The position numbers and the translations under genes were made by a program. From assembly GCA_051162045.1 (NCBI GenBank), contig JBISDI010000007.1: a stretch of 64,000 bases of DNA; one strand, 5' to 3'. Origin of the DNA: Anaerozeibacter quisquiliarum (GTDB taxonomy: Bacteria; Bacillota; Clostridia; Christensenellales; Aristaeellaceae). The first letter of the stretch is position 1. The number at the start of each line of letters is the position of its first letter. The notes under the pieces are model-generated. The model searched no databases, was not told the DNA's origin, and saw only the letters and a list, made by a program, of their open reading frames with translations. Of this stretch, positions 1 to 7,873 are shown piece after piece.

Positions 1-181
1 AGGTACGGTCGCGGCTGCCGTCGTCCACCAGCACGATCCGGCTGTCCGCGTCGATCAGCCCCTCGCCTTCGAGCTCATCCATCAGCGCATTCAGCCGCCT
101 GGCCGTCTCGGGCAGCACGGCCTCCTCGTTGTAGCAGGGCGCCACCACGTACAGCCGAACCGGGTCCTCTGTCCTGTCCAT
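1..181 (-). CDS. Glycosyltransferase family 2, N-terminal fragment (runs off the window)
   Basis: Sixty codons are visible before the window edge. The translation begins MDRTEDPVRLYVVAPCYNEE and continues to a VDDGSRDRT segment. The VVAPCYNEE strand and the VDDGS motif are the nucleotide-sugar binding hallmarks of GT-A family 2 glycosyltransferases, particularly the dolichol-phosphate mannosyltransferase/GtrB-like branch. The ATG at 181 lies only 2 nt after the manA stop, so the two genes are almost certainly cotranscribed. Membrane segments that would separate a GtrB-like from a soluble enzyme lie outside the window. Family call is firm; substrate is unknown. Confidence 0.85.
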   Translation of the reverse strand, partial: MDRTEDPVRLYVVAPCYNEEAVLPETARRLNALMDELEGEGLIDADSRIVLVDDGSRDRT

Positions 182-183
182 CG

Positions 184-1197
184 CTATTCCTCCAATAAGC
201 CGGCCACCGCGCCCGCGCGGTAGCCCAGCGAGCGCTTCAGCGCCTCCCGATCGGGCATGGTGGCGCACAGCGCGCTCACCCGCCCCTTAAGCACCGCGCC
301 CTCGAGCGCGGCCGGTACCAGCGCGCTGCCCCCCGCCTCGAGCGCCATGCCGCCGCCCGGCCACGTAAGCGCGCACGGCCCGAGCGCGGTAATCAAAAGC
401 ATCCGCCCGCCGTCGAGCGGCATGTCGTCCGCCACGTTCAGCCGCTTAAGCTCGAAGTATTTATTCGATATGTAGTAGGTCGCGCTGCCGCCGCGCACAA
501 GCAGCGTCGCACCGGCGATCTTGGGCAGCTTGAGCTCGGGCCTTGTCACGTCGAGCGCCTGCTCGGTGTGCAGCGCGCGGCCGCGGCCCGCCTCGTCCAC
601 CCTCCCCCAGTCCCAGAACCGATAGGTCACGTCGCTCGACTGCTGAATCTCGTACATCAGCAACTCGCCGCCTATCGCGTGCACCATGCCGTGCGGGATG
701 TACAGCACGTCGCCCGGCTGTACGTCCACCCAGTTGAGCGCACTTTCGAGCCGCCCTTCGGCCACGATGTCCTTGAGCGCCCGCCCGCCCGCCTCCACGC
801 CGTACACCAGTTGCGCGCCGCACGGCGCGGCCAGCACCACCCAGGCCTCGGTCTTGCCCCGCTTGCCTTCGCGCGAACCCGCGTAGCCGTCGCCCGGGTG
901 TACCTGCACCGACAGCCGCTCGCGCGCATCGATCAGCTTGACCAGCAGCGGGAAGCCCGGCTCTTTAAGCCCGGTCAGCGCCTCGCCCCAAATCTCCACC
1001 GCCGCGCCGAGCGGCCGACCGTTAAGCTCGCCGTTTTCGATCCGACTCTGCATGCCGGGGAGCGCCGATATCTCGAGGCTCTCGCCGGTGCGGTCGTCGG
1101 GGATGGCCTTGCCGAACAGGTCTGCGAGCTTGCGTCCGCCCCAGGGCGTTTGGGCCCCATGCCGGAAATAGGGAGACAGCTTCAGCGGATACAGCAC
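184..1197 (-). CDS. manA: Mannose-6-phosphate isomerase, class I (type I PMI)
   Basis: Interconverts mannose-6-phosphate and fructose-6-phosphate, feeding GDP-mannose or mannose catabolism in the cytoplasm. The 337-residue protein has the class I short-form architecture: an N-terminal jelly-roll with the metal-binding QVHPGD motif near residue 98, a conserved KTEAW segment, the VHAIGG histidine and the EIQQSSDVTYRFWDWGR block. The likely start is GTG at 1197, preceded on the minus strand by GAGGG about 8 nt upstream; the ATG at 1199 is out of frame. A near-consensus promoter lies upstream (1282-1310), and a glycosyltransferase follows 2 nt downstream, suggesting mannose-based glycan synthesis. 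Confidence 0.93.
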   Translation of the reverse strand: MLYPLKLSPYFRHGAQTPWGGRKLADLFGKAIPDDRTGESLEISALPGMQSRIENGELNGRPLGAAVEIWGEALTGLKEPGFPLLVKLIDARERLSVQVHPGDGYAGSREGKRGKTEAWVVLAAPCGAQLVYGVEAGGRALKDIVAEGRLESALNWVDVQPGDVLYIPHGMVHAIGGELLMYEIQQSSDVTYRFWDWGRVDEAGRGRALHTEQALDVTRPELKLPKIAGATLLVRGGSATYYISNKYFELKRLNVADDMPLDGGRMLLITALGPCALTWPGGGMALEAGGSALVPAALEGAVLKGRVSALCATMPDREALKRSLGYRAGAVAGLLEE

Positions 1198-1281
1198 ATC
1201 GATCCCTCGCTTCTGTGGAAAGTAAACCTACAAACATTGCAATTCTGCCCAGAATCCGATAAAATGATGCGGTGTGCATTC

Positions 1282-1310
1282 ATTGTATGCCCTGCCCTCA
1301 TTGATGTCAA
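1282..1310 (-). promoter_or_regulatory. Sigma-A type promoter for manA
   Basis: On the minus strand TTGACA (1310-1305) is separated by exactly 17 bp from TACAAT (1287-1282). Transcription would begin near 1275, giving a leader of about 75 nt before the manA GTG. It sits in the divergent spacer with the helicase gene. Confidence 0.75.
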
Positions 1311-1334
1311 GTGATATGAAAGGAGCGGATTGTC

Positions 1335-3656
1335 GTGAAGCATCGCGTCAGCGCCCGGTCGCTCGCGGAATTCGCCACCGAGCGCGGCGACCTGTTCCCC
1401 GCGATCCGCTCGATCGATCAGATGCAGGACGGCATGGCGGGGCACAGGCTGTGGCAGTCGCGCTACCCCGAGGGGTTTGAGCGCGAGGTGGGCCTATCGA
1501 TCAGCCAGGCGTTCGGCGATGTGGAGCTCACGGTATACGGGCGCGCGGACGGGCTGTGCCGCGGCTGCATCCCGCCGGTGGTCGAGGAGATCAAGACCAC
1601 CCGGCTTGATCCGCACGCCGTCGATCCCGGCGAGCACCCTGAACACTTCGCGCAGGCCGTAATCTACGCGCACATCCTGGCCGCCAGGGAGAATTACGCG
1701 TCGGTCGAGGTGCGGCTGACCTATTTGCACCTGAGCGGCGAGGCGCGCACCCACACCCGTCTGCTGAGCGCCGGCGAACTGGCCGGGCGCTTCGCCGGCT
1801 ATGCGGCGCCCTACGCCGACTGGCTGTCGGCGCTCGACGCATGGAAGGAAGCGGTGCTGCCTACGGCGCGCGCGCTGACCTTCCCCTACGAGGGCTATCG
1901 CGACGGCCAGCGTGAGATGGCGGCGGCGACCTACCGCGCGTTCCGCGCGCGCCGCAGCATCCTGGTGCAGGCGCCCACCGGCATCGGCAAGACGGCGGCG
2001 GCGCTGTTCGCCGCGCTCAAGGCGATGGGCGAGGGGCTGACCAGCCGCATCTTCTACCTGACCGCGCGCACCACGACGCGGCTCGCGGCCGAGCAGGCGC
2101 TCGACCGCATGCGCGAGACGGGGCTGCGCGTGCGCTCAATTACGCTGACCGCCAAGGAGAAGCTATGCCCCCGCCCCGGAACCGCCTGCGACCCATCGGT
2201 CTGCCCGCGCGCCGCCGGCCACTACGACCGCAGCCGCGAGGCGCTCAAGGGCGCGCTGGCGATCGAGCGTCTGAGCCGCGACCAAATAGAAGCGCTGGCC
2301 GATGCCGCAGACCTCTGCCCGTTCGAGTTCCAGCTCGACCTGTCGGAGACCTGCGACGTGGTGATCGGCGACTACAACTACGCGTTTGACCCGCGCGTCA
2401 AGCTCAAGCGCTTCTTCCTCGAAAAGAGCGACAGCGTGCTGCTGGTGGACGAGGCGCACAACCTGATCGACCGCGCGCGGGAGATGCTGTCGGCCGGGAC
2501 GCGCGAGGGCGACTGGCGCGCGCTGCGCCGTGCGCTCAAGCGCCAGGGCGGCGAGCACACCGAGCTTTACGCGGCGCTGACCGGACTGATCGAGGCGTTC
2601 AAAGGCCTGCGTCTGAGCTACGACCATCCCTGCTGGGCGGACGAGCAGAGCGAGGCGCTGAACGAGCGGATGGAGATCTTCCTCGATGCGGCGCGGCCGC
2701 TGCTGAACGGCGCGGGCGCGTTCGCGCAGTCGCTCACCGAGCGCTACTTTGAGGCGCTGAACTACACCCGCGTGTCGGCCGACATGGGGGCTGCGCACCG
2801 CGTGCTCTACGAACCGTCGGAGCGCGATCTGTCGGTCAAGCTGTGGTGCGCGAATCCCGCGCCCTATCTGCGCAAGTGTTTCGATCGGGTGCGCGGCGCG
2901 CTGCTGTTCTCGGCCACGCTGACGCCGCTGCGGTACTATCGCGACATGCTGGGCCTGGACGAGGAGGCGGGCGACGCTCTGCTCGACCTGCCCTCGCCGT
3001 TTCCCAGCGAGCACCTGTGCGTGGTGGCGCTGCCGATCGGCACCACCTTCCGCAGGCGCGAGTTGACCGCGGGCGCGGTGGCCGAGGCGATCGCAGCCAT
3101 GGCGCGCGCCAAGACCGGCAACTACCTCGTGGGCTTCCCCTCGCACGCCTACCTGAACCTGGTGGGCGACGTGCTGAGTTATGCCGCCCGCGACCTGCAT
3201 GTGGTGCGCCAGCAGCCTCGCATGAGCGAGCGCGAGCGCGAGGCCTTCATTAAGGGCTTTGTCCCCAACCCCGCGCGCAGCATGGTCGCGCTGGTGGCGA
3301 TGGGCGGCGTGTTTTCCGAGGGGATCGACCTGCCGGGCGACCTCTTGATCGGCGCGGCGATCGTGGGCATCGGCACCCCGCAGCTGAGCCTCGAACGCGC
3401 CGCGCTCGAAGCGCTGATGGACGACGGCGAAGGCGCCGGCCACCACTACGCCTACACCTTCCCCGGCCTCGTACGCGTGCTGCAGGCGGCGGGCCGCGTG
3501 ATCCGCACAGAAAATGACCGGGGCGTGGTGGCGCTGATCGACGAAAGGTTCTGCGGCGAGGACCTGCAAGCGCTGCTGCCCGCCCACTGGCAGGTGCGCA
3601 CCATGCGCGACGCAACCGCGATGGCGCGCACCTTCGTCCGGTTCTGGGCGGATTAA
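1335..3656 (+). CDS. Rad3/XPD-family (DinG-like) ATP-dependent DNA helicase with N-terminal nuclease-like domain
   Basis: A 773-residue superfamily 2 iron-sulfur helicase. Visible are Walker A APTGIGKT (residues 213-220), the DEAH box (372-375) and four cysteines at 278, 285, 290 and 328 placed as in the 4Fe-4S domain of XPD/DinG. The C-terminal half keeps the GGVFSEGIDLPG and QAAGRVIRT segments of motifs V and VI. The first ~170 residues precede the helicase and contain D72 (GRADG) and E85-I-K87, the layout of a PD-(D/E)XK nuclease as in Cas4/RecB-type domains. Start is GTG at 1335 with AGGAG 9 nt upstream. Stand-alone gene; probable role in repair of structured or damaged DNA. Nuclease activity is an inference from motif spacing. 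Confidence 0.88.
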   Translation: MKHRVSARSLAEFATERGDLFPAIRSIDQMQDGMAGHRLWQSRYPEGFEREVGLSISQAFGDVELTVYGRADGLCRGCIPPVVEEIKTTRLDPHAVDPGEHPEHFAQAVIYAHILAARENYASVEVRLTYLHLSGEARTHTRLLSAGELAGRFAGYAAPYADWLSALDAWKEAVLPTARALTFPYEGYRDGQREMAAATYRAFRARRSILVQAPTGIGKTAAALFAALKAMGEGLTSRIFYLTARTTTRLAAEQALDRMRETGLRVRSITLTAKEKLCPRPGTACDPSVCPRAAGHYDRSREALKGALAIERLSRDQIEALADAADLCPFEFQLDLSETCDVVIGDYNYAFDPRVKLKRFFLEKSDSVLLVDEAHNLIDRAREMLSAGTREGDWRALRRALKRQGGEHTELYAALTGLIEAFKGLRLSYDHPCWADEQSEALNERMEIFLDAARPLLNGAGAFAQSLTERYFEALNYTRVSADMGAAHRVLYEPSERDLSVKLWCANPAPYLRKCFDRVRGALLFSATLTPLRYYRDMLGLDEEAGDALLDLPSPFPSEHLCVVALPIGTTFRRRELTAGAVAEAIAAMARAKTGNYLVGFPSHAYLNLVGDVLSYAARDLHVVRQQPRMSEREREAFIKGFVPNPARSMVALVAMGGVFSEGIDLPGDLLIGAAIVGIGTPQLSLERAALEALMDDGEGAGHHYAYTFPGLVRVLQAAGRVIRTENDRGVVALIDERFCGEDLQALLPAHWQVRTMRDATAMARTFVRFWAD

Positions 3657-3697
3657 AAACCTTCCAAATGCGTGGCCCGTAAAATTATTGCAATCTC

Positions 3698-3726
3698 TTG
3701 CGTCTCATGGGAGGTTGCGCTATAAT
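3698..3726 (+). promoter_or_regulatory. Sigma-A type promoter for the zinc ribbon/phosphoesterase pair
   Basis: TTGCGT (3698-3703), 17 bp spacer, TATAAT (3721-3726). Transcription start expected near 3733, about 60 nt before the ATG at 3795. Confidence 0.75.
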
Positions 3727-3794
3727 GGTCACCGCTGAGCGGCGCGCACATAGGATGTACGGGCTGCACGTACTACTTGGTTGGGAGGATGTTT

Positions 3795-4196
3795 ATGGGA
3801 TTCGTCAAGTGCCCGCGTTGCGAGCTTAACTATATTTTGGACGGGGGCCAACTGTGCACCGTGTGCCGCAAGGAGGTGCGTGGCGAGGACGAGATCGAGG
3901 ACATCGCCGAGTTGTGTTCCGAATGCGGCGAGAACCCGGTCGCGCCCGGCAACGAGCTGTGCGCCACCTGCCTTAAGGATATGGCGCGCCGGATCGCCGA
4001 GGCCACCGACGACGACGTCGTGCCCAGCGAGGACCCGGCGCTCGAGATCGATTCGGTGGCCACGATGGACGAGATCGCCATCGACATCGACGACCCGCTC
4101 GAGAACGGTGACTTTGAGCCGGACGGCGACTTCTCGGGTGAAGAGGATGAAGAGGATGTGGACGAAGCGGCCGATGATGATCTTCTCGATCGCTGA
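3795..4196 (+). CDS. Small zinc-ribbon protein with acidic tail, function unknown
   Basis: A 133-residue protein starting MGFVKCPRC, with CxxC pairs at the N terminus (CPRC, CTVC) and again CSEC and CATC within the first 65 residues, so up to two structural zinc sites. The remaining half is very rich in Asp/Glu and ends DDDLLDR. Start chosen at 3795 because GGGAGG sits 6 nt upstream; an ATG at 3789 would overlap that ribosome binding site. The downstream phosphoesterase begins inside this gene (overlap about 23 bp), so the two are translationally coupled. No specific function is recognised. Confidence 0.8.
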   Translation: MGFVKCPRCELNYILDGGQLCTVCRKEVRGEDEIEDIAELCSECGENPVAPGNELCATCLKDMARRIAEATDDDVVPSEDPALEIDSVATMDEIAIDIDDPLENGDFEPDGDFSGEEDEEDVDEAADDDLLDR

Positions 4197-4860
4197 TCTA
4201 CACCTGGACACAGGCGGCAAGCCCATGGACGTGTTCGGTTCGCATTGGACCGGGCACTTTTCTCGTATCGCCGAGGACTGGCGGGCGCGCGTTTCTCCCG
4301 AAGACGTGGTGCTGCTGCCCGGCGACCTGAGCTGGGCGATGCAACTTCATGAGGCCGAAATCCATTTGCGACAGGTCGGGGAACTGCCCGGCCGCAAGAT
4401 ATTGGTCAAGGGCAACCACGACTACTGGTGGGGCTCGATCAGCCGTGTGCGCGCTTGCTTGCCCGACGGCATGTACGCGCTGCAAAACGACTCGATCGAG
4501 CTTTCCGGCGTGCTGTTCGCCGGTACGCGCGGCTGGACGATCCCGGGCGCAGACGCCGAGAGCGCCGATGTGCGCATCTACGAGCGGGAACTGCTCCGCC
4601 TTAAAATGACGCTGGGCTCGGCGCGGCGGCGCTCGGAGGATGCGCGCCTGATCTGCCTGATGCACTACCCGCCGCTGACCCTCGGCCAGCGCGACACAGG
4701 ATTCACGCGGCTGCTGCGCGAATACCGCGTAGAACAGGTGGTGTACGGCCACCTGCACGGCCCCTCCGCCGCGCACGCGTTCCAGGGCAGCTGGGACGGC
4801 ATCTCCTATCACCTGGTGTCCTGCGACAGCCTGGGCTTCCGATTGCGCGAGCTGGCGTGA
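4174..4860 (+). CDS. Calcineurin-like metallophosphoesterase
   Basis: A 228-residue dinuclear-metal phosphoesterase. The ordered ligands are all present: DLHL (residues 9-12), GDLSW, GNHDYWWG, a histidine in LMHYPP and the terminal GHLHG. Such proteins hydrolyse phosphomono- or diesters in the cytoplasm; no signal peptide or membrane segment is visible. The start is ATG 4174 or 4177, inside the end of the upstream zinc-ribbon gene; the ribosome binding site is weak, as expected for coupled translation. The substrate cannot be told from sequence. Confidence 0.88.
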   Translation: MMIFSIADLHLDTGGKPMDVFGSHWTGHFSRIAEDWRARVSPEDVVLLPGDLSWAMQLHEAEIHLRQVGELPGRKILVKGNHDYWWGSISRVRACLPDGMYALQNDSIELSGVLFAGTRGWTIPGADAESADVRIYERELLRLKMTLGSARRRSEDARLICLMHYPPLTLGQRDTGFTRLLREYRVEQVVYGHLHGPSAAHAFQGSWDGISYHLVSCDSLGFRLRELA

Positions 4861-5061
4861 ACCCTTCCATCAATTGCCAGCGCACAGTGGGGATTTTCAA
4901 GGAACTGGCGGGAGTGCCTGATTTTGCTGGGTTTTGACGCCTTTTCCCCCGAGATCGGCGCTGAAACGACGGGGGTTTGGAAGACATTGGCACGGGTCCC
5001 ATGGAAACCTTTGGTGCGGCCGCCGGGTCAAAGCACCAGATTCCACAAAGGAGGGGTTTTC

Positions 5062-5745
5062 ATGGGAAAGAAATTGGTTGCCTTGGTTCTGTCGTTGGTC
5101 TTGTGCCTGGCGGTGGCCGCGCCGGTGGCGCTGGCGGGTACCCCCACCACGCAGGTGGTGCTGCCGTCGACGATGGGTGGGCTCAACGTGCGTTCCGGCC
5201 CCGGCACGAACTATTCGGTGGCCGGCTGGGCCATCGACGGTGATGAAATCAGCATCGTGAAGCAGGGCGCGACCTGGACGAAGATCTACGTCGAGCGCAG
5301 CGGCAAGACCGGCTACATCCGCAACGCCTACATCAAGGAACTGCCCGATCAGCCGGGCGAGGTCGATCCTTCGCCCGAAGGGACTGCCAAGGCCGGCCGC
5401 GTGACCGGTCGGGGCGTGAATCTGCGCAAGGGCCCGGGCACGAACTATGCCGCGGTGGCGACGTTCAGGAGCGGGGCGAAGCTCAGGATTTGGGACGAGA
5501 GCGGCAATTGGTACTACGTAACCGCGCTGACCGGCGCGAAGGGCTGGATCTCGAAGACCTACGTCGCCAGCGGCTACACCATGATTACCAGCGCCCGCGT
5601 CAACCTGCGCAAGAGCGCCAACGGCGAACTCATCAAGACGCTGCCCAGCGGCACGCAGGTGACGGTCGTCTCGATCACCGGCAACTGGAGCAAGGTCAAG
5701 GCGGGTTCGGTGAGCGGATACCTGTTCAACAACTACCTGAGATAA
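5062..5745 (+). CDS. Secreted protein with three bacterial SH3 domains
   Basis: A 227-residue protein beginning MGKKLVALVLSLVLCLAVAA with a signal peptide ending at an AxA site (VALAG). The mature part is three bacterial SH3 (SH3_3) repeats, recognisable by LNVRSGPGTNYSV, VNLRKGPGTNYAA and VNLRKSANGE, each followed by a W-x-K/Y-V core. SH3b domains bind peptidoglycan peptides or crosslinks, so a cell wall-associated role is likely; no catalytic domain is present. Start ATG 5062 follows AAAGGAGGGG. A strong terminator follows at 5762. The 200-bp upstream leader contains no gene; a TGGTGC/GCACCA hairpin is visible near 5012-5034. Confidence 0.88.
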   Translation: MGKKLVALVLSLVLCLAVAAPVALAGTPTTQVVLPSTMGGLNVRSGPGTNYSVAGWAIDGDEISIVKQGATWTKIYVERSGKTGYIRNAYIKELPDQPGEVDPSPEGTAKAGRVTGRGVNLRKGPGTNYAAVATFRSGAKLRIWDESGNWYYVTALTGAKGWISKTYVASGYTMITSARVNLRKSANGELIKTLPSGTQVTVVSITGNWSKVKAGSVSGYLFNNYLR

Positions 5746-5761
5746 TGAAATATCCCATGAC

Positions 5762-5799
5762 GGGGCCGCGGCGCCAAGAAAAGGCGCTGCGGCCCTTTC
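5762..5799 (+). terminator. Rho-independent terminator after the SH3 protein gene
   Basis: A GC-rich stem (GGGCCGCGGCGCC with GGCGCTGCGGCCC, loop AAGAAAA) followed by TTTCT. Confidence 0.8.
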
Positions 5800-5801
5800 T
5801 C

Positions 5802-6042
5802 CCTAGGTAAGCGCTGATTAAAGCGCGCGTGCGATGGCGAGGGGAATTTTTGCCGGATTGGGCTTGCAAAATCCGAAGGCGTAGCAGCGCTACGTCGAGG
5901 ATTCTGCGGGCCCGAGCTGGCGAAAATGCAACCGCCACCGCGCGTGGGATTTGATCAGCGATTACCTAGGTAAGCGCTGATTAAAGCGCGCGTGGGATTT
6001 GATCAGCGGTTACCTAGGCTCCCTCTGACGAGGGAGCCTAGG
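5802..6042. repeat. Chain of three CCTAGG-bounded palindromic elements
   Basis: Four CCTAGG sites at 5802, 5965, 6013 and 6037 delimit three palindromic modules. Module 1 (5802-5970) has imperfect inverted ends of about 20 bp (CCTAGGTAAGCGCTGATTAA against TTGATCAGCGATTACCTAGG) around a core with a GCGTAGCAGCGCTACG palindrome. Module 2 (5965-6018) has the same ends with almost no core, like an internally deleted copy. Module 3 (6013-6042) is a perfect 13-bp hairpin CCTAGGCTCCCTC with a TGAC loop. The structure resembles non-autonomous repeats (MITE- or REP-like). Related core pieces occur at 40169-40212 and 45661-45679. The 5746-6175 gene-free stretch contains only this, the preceding terminator and the MFS promoter. 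Confidence 0.75.
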
Positions 6043-6112
6043 GGCCCCGGCATCCTGTCGGATATTGTCAACCCTTGCACACCCGGCATTGGCAATCTTT
6101 GTAGGCCGCCGC

Positions 6113-6141
6113 TTGACATATGCGCGGCGGCTTCGTAGAAT
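6113..6141 (+). promoter_or_regulatory. Sigma-A type promoter for the MFS transporter
   Basis: Perfect TTGACA (6113-6118), 17 bp, TAGAAT (6136-6141). It shows that the upstream in-frame ATG at 6065 cannot be the start and supports ATG 6176. Confidence 0.8.
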
Positions 6142-6175
6142 GGAGGGAATGCAACATTACAAAACGGAGGCCCTC

Positions 6176-7456
6176 ATGCGATTGACATACCGGCACACGC
6201 TGCTCGCCAGCTACCTCGGCTACATCACCCAGGCCATTGTAATCAACCTGTCGCCGCTGCTGTTTGTGACCTTTCAGCAGTCATTCGGCGTGTCCATCGA
6301 GCGCATCGCGCTTTTGATCTCGTTTAACTTTATCGTGCAGATCGCCACCGACTACCTGGCCTCACGGCTGGTGGATCGGATCGGCTTCCGCGTGCCGGTG
6401 GTGCTGGCGCACGTCGTGGCGGTGCTGGGGCTCGTGCTCCTGGCCGTGCTGCCGGGGCCGGTTGCGCCCTATCCGGCGCTGCTGATCGCCACGCTGTTCC
6501 TCGGCGTGGGCGGCGGGCTGACCGAGGTGCTCATCAGCCCGATCGTGGAAGCGCTGCCGGGCGAGGAGAAGGCCGGCGCGATGAGCCTGCTGCACTCGTT
6601 CTACAGCTGGGGGCTGGTCTGCGTCGTGCTGCTGTCCACCGGCTTCTTCGCGCTGTTCGGACGCACAGCCTGGCGCTTTTTGCCGATCATGTGGGCGCTG
6701 GTGCCGTTTGTCAACATTTTCCTGTTCGCCAAGGTTCCGCTGAGGCCGCTGGTCGCCGAGCACGAGCGCCAGCGCGCCCGAACGCTGTTCGCCCAGCCCA
6801 TCTTCTGGCTACTGCTGCTGATGATGGTGTGCGGCGGCGCGGCCGAGCAGGCGATGAGCCAGTGGGCGTCGCTGTTCGCCGAGGTGGGCTTGGGCGTGCC
6901 CAAGGCCATGGGCGACCTGCTCGGGCCCTGCGCCTTCGCGGCCATGATGGGGCTGGCGCGCGTGTATTACGGCTTCATGGGCGGCAAGCTCCGGCTGCGG
7001 CGCGCCATGGGGCTCAGCGCCGCGCTGTGCGTGGTCGGTTATTTGATTGCGGTATTCTCGCCCTGGCCGCTTTTGTCGCTTGTGGGCTGCGCGCTGACCG
7101 GCCTCGCGGTGGGGCTGATGTGGCCGGGCTCGCTGAGCCTGTCGGCGGCGGCGTTCCCGCTCGGCGGCACCGCCATGTTTGGCATCATGGCGCTCGCGGG
7201 CGATCTGGGCTGCACGGTCGGGCCGATGCTGGTGGGCCGGGTATCGGGCCTGGTCGAACGCGGCGGCCTCGCGCGCGCCGCCGCCTGGTTCCAGGGTACG
7301 GGCGCCGAGGCCGGGCTCAAGCTGGGGCTGCTTTTTTCGATCGCCTTCCCGATCGTGATGATCGTTGCCATCGCCGCGCTGGGTCGTCGCGCGCGTCCGT
7401 CAACATTTTATCAACGCTCTTCCGATGAATCACTTGACAAGCTGACTGATGAATGA
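6176..7456 (+). CDS. Major facilitator superfamily transporter
   Basis: A 426-residue integral membrane protein with about 12 hydrophobic segments and the MFS loop 2-3 signature region (ASRLVDRIGFRVPV). The second half begins near FWLLLLMMVCGGAAEQAMSQ. The family resembles sugar/drug permeases of the fucose-permease type, but the substrate is not identifiable. Start ATG 6176 has GGAGG at 6166-6170 and fits the promoter at 6113-6141. Its last 25 bp overlap a promoter reading into the AT-rich patch downstream. Confidence 0.88.
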   Translation: MRLTYRHTLLASYLGYITQAIVINLSPLLFVTFQQSFGVSIERIALLISFNFIVQIATDYLASRLVDRIGFRVPVVLAHVVAVLGLVLLAVLPGPVAPYPALLIATLFLGVGGGLTEVLISPIVEALPGEEKAGAMSLLHSFYSWGLVCVVLLSTGFFALFGRTAWRFLPIMWALVPFVNIFLFAKVPLRPLVAEHERQRARTLFAQPIFWLLLLMMVCGGAAEQAMSQWASLFAEVGLGVPKAMGDLLGPCAFAAMMGLARVYYGFMGGKLRLRRAMGLSAALCVVGYLIAVFSPWPLLSLVGCALTGLAVGLMWPGSLSLSAAAFPLGGTAMFGIMALAGDLGCTVGPMLVGRVSGLVERGGLARAAAWFQGTGAEAGLKLGLLFSIAFPIVMIVAIAALGRRARPSTFYQRSSDESLDKLTDE

Positions 7457-7462
7457 TACAAT
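7434..7462 (+). promoter_or_regulatory. Sigma-A type promoter inside the end of the MFS gene
   Basis: TTGACA (7434-7439), 17 bp, TACAAT (7457-7462). Initiation near 7469 would transcribe the small secreted-peptide ORF and possibly the VanW gene. Confidence 0.7.
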
Positions 7463-7511
7463 AAGAATGTAATTGATTGATAAAAATGTTTTCATTGCGA
7501 AGCTCAAGAGA

Positions 7512-7703
7512 ATGACGTTTTTGGTTGTGCTTGCTATAGGAGTGGCGTTGATTCAACCGGCCCTCGCCGCATGTAATCATGATGGGCATCTCCTGCTTTC
7601 CGGCACAACAGGCTGGAACTTTAACAGAACTTATCATTGGAAGGGCTTATGGTCGGATTTTCGATGCCGTACTTGCTTAAGGAACTTCACTTGGCGATCC
7701 TGA
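7512..7703 (+). CDS. Putative tiny secreted peptide, unknown
   Basis: A 63-residue ORF starting MTFLVVLAIGVALIQPALA, a clear signal peptide ending AxA, followed by about 44 residues with a C-x-H-x2-H start (ACNHDGH) and a CRTC pair near the end, which could bind a metal. A TTG 39 nt earlier (7473) would add a basic n-region (KNVFIAKLKR) but lies only about 4 nt after the predicted transcription start. The patch 7457-7870 is visibly richer in A/T than its neighbours, suggesting a separate origin. The ORF could also be a remnant of a longer gene. Nothing else convincing is seen up to 7857. Confidence 0.42.
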   Translation: MTFLVVLAIGVALIQPALAACNHDGHLLLSGTTGWNFNRTYHWKGLWSDFRCRTCLRNFTWRS

Positions 7704-7873
7704 GGATAGGAATCACGTCCGCATCTGCCGGCGGTTTTTTGTTGTCTTGGCATTGCTTGATGCTCTATCTACAGAATTCCGGGTTAAGTGAGGCGAAGAT
7801 TAACTCGTCTGATTTACGCGCAAATGCTTCCAACATCGGGATCAAATGAAGACCATTAGGAGGATTCCGGGCG

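Noticed and set aside
4861..5061. Possible riboswitch in the leader of the SH3 protein gene
   Set aside because: A TGGTGC/GCACCA hairpin and an alternative CTTTG/CAAAG pairing are visible, but the conserved cores of known riboswitch classes were not found.
5802..6042. CRISPR array
   Set aside because: Repeats are palindromic modules of different sizes sharing ends, with no regular repeat-spacer unit or cas genes.
7637..7849. 70-codon frame in the AT-rich patch
   Set aside because: No ribosome binding site or conserved feature; it could at most be the tail of a frameshifted longer gene, which cannot be shown.
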